NCBI GenBank assembly: GCA_015060045.1
Contig: SUZH01000003.1
Location: 1 to 64,000, forward strand
Source of the DNA: Rikenellaceae bacterium
GTDB lineage: Bacteria; Bacteroidota; Bacteroidia; Bacteroidales; Rikenellaceae
Direction: 5' to 3'
DNA length: 64,000 nt
Of the stretch, positions 63,401-64,000 are shown one piece after another. The notes under the pieces were generated by a model. The model was not told the origin of the DNA. It did no database searches and saw only the letters and a program-made list of their open reading frames with translations. The position numbers and the translations under genes are program-made. Numbering within the stretch: position 1 is the stretch's first letter; every line of letters begins with the position of its first letter.

Positions 63401-64000
63401 ATGATGATGAACAGACCTGTTCGCGTGCGTTTTGCACCCAGCCCCACCGGCCCGCTCCACATTGGCGGTGTCCGTACGGCACTCTACAACTACCTCTTTG
63501 CCCGCAAGCATGGCGGCAAGATGATTCTACGCATCGAAGATACCGACTCGCAGCGTTTCGTTCCCGGTGCCGAGGAGTACATCCTCGAGTCGCTGAAGTG
63601 GTGTGGCATCGAGATCGACGAGGGCGTCGGTGTCGGTGGCCCGCATGCACCCTACCGCCAGAGCGAGCGTCGTGATCTCTACCTGAAGTATGCCCTGCAG
63701 CTCGTCGAGGCGGGTTGGGCCTACTACGCCTTTGATTCGGCCGAGTCGCTCGATGCCCGTCGCAAGGAGGCCGAGGAGGCAGGCCGTGCCTTCGCCTACA
63801 ACCACGAGGTACGCGAGGAGCTGGAGACCTCGCTCCGCCTTTCGAAGGAGGAGGTCGAGGAGCGCATCGCCCGTGGCGATCAGTATGTAATCCGCTTCAA
63901 GATGCCCGTGGATGAGATCGTCAAGATGGATGACCTGATTCGCGGTCACGTAGAGGTGAACACCTCGACGCTCGACGACAAGGTGCTCTATAAATCGGCT
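63401..64000 (+). CDS. gltX: Glutamate--tRNA ligase, 3' end outside window
   Basis: Two hundred codons are visible and no stop. The N-terminal catalytic domain has [19 protein letters not shown] (HIGH motif), [22 protein letters not shown] and [14 protein letters not shown], characteristic of GluRS. Three ATG codons stand in a row (63401, 63404, 63407), so the exact start is uncertain by two residues. Together with glnS in the window this shows separate Glu- and Gln-tRNA synthetases. Confidence 0.97.
   Translation, partial: MMMNRPVRVRFAPSPTGPLHIGGVRTALYNYLFARKHGGKMILRIEDTDSQRFVPGAEEYILESLKWCGIEIDEGVGVGGPHAPYRQSERRDLYLKYALQLVEAGWAYYAFDSAESLDARRKEAEEAGRAFAYNHEVREELETSLRLSKEEVEERIARGDQYVIRFKMPVDEIVKMDDLIRGHVEVNTSTLDDKVLYKSA

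Overview
The window looks like chromosome of a Bacteroidales bacterium, most probably an Alistipes-like member of the Rikenellaceae. The reasons are: many genes are preceded by the Bacteroidetes -7 promoter box TAnnTTTG and few by Shine-Dalgarno sites; there is a complete Na+-translocating NADH:quinone reductase operon and a Na+-pumping methylmalonyl-CoA decarboxylase operon; lipoprotein signals are frequent; base composition is moderately GC-rich in genes with AT-rich intergenic DNA. The genus is inference; the phylum is well supported. About 58 protein genes are packed with short gaps and overlaps. I saw no rRNA, tRNA, CRISPR, insertion sequence or phage gene.

Layout. 1-5.7 kb: end of a TlpA-like thioredoxin protein, an intergenic structured repeat, a metal-handling operon (NifX-like protein, permease with fused HMA domain, DUF2461), a cupin, an exported UroD-fold lipoprotein and a DUF4251 protein. 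5.7-11.4 kb: uvrA-ispF, then a tightly coupled S1-domain protein/methyltransferase/HAD operon. 11.4-17.5 kb: a hairpin-rich convergent intergenic region and nqrABCDEF. 17.6-19.4 kb: TatD, TcdA and ProX-like genes (tRNA quality control). 19.5-23.7 kb: alaS-gpmI. 23.8-26.4 kb: two paralogous membrane-anchored M23 peptidases and a HAD phosphatase. 26.4-35.5 kb: divergent AddB-like and AddA-like genes, the latter followed by an ABC exporter, an HPr-kinase-like protein and an S24/S26 peptidase.

35.6-38.4 kb: rplM-rpsI-rpsB-tsf. 38.5-38.7 kb: a candidate structured RNA. 38.8-42.9 kb: mce-mmdA-mmdD-mmdC-mmdB, the succinate-to-propionate arm that exports Na+. 43.3-46.2 kb: a Tat-signal aldo/keto reductase with ferredoxin clusters beside a membrane polyferredoxin that carries a second, internal twin-arginine motif. 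46.3-50 kb: panB, a SpoU methyltransferase, glnS and a small anchored protein. 50-54 kb: an envelope/translation operon (acidic low-complexity protein, rsmI, LpxL-like acyltransferase, GT2). 54-62.2 kb: a pectin/rhamnogalacturonan degradation operon (GH105, PL1-like lipoprotein, a six-hairpin glycosidase-like lipoprotein and a large DUF4450-like protein) without SusC/SusD in view. 62.3-64 kb: ychF and the start of gltX.

The Nqr and methylmalonyl-CoA decarboxylase operons fit one sodium-based energy economy: both build a Na+ gradient, from NADH oxidation and from decarboxylation. The strongest candidates for something undescribed are the Tat-linked reductase/polyferredoxin pair at 43.4-46.2 kb, the exporter/HprK-like kinase/peptidase cassette at 32.5-35.5 kb, the structured RNA at 38.5 kb, and the intergenic repeat at 0.93-1.05 kb.
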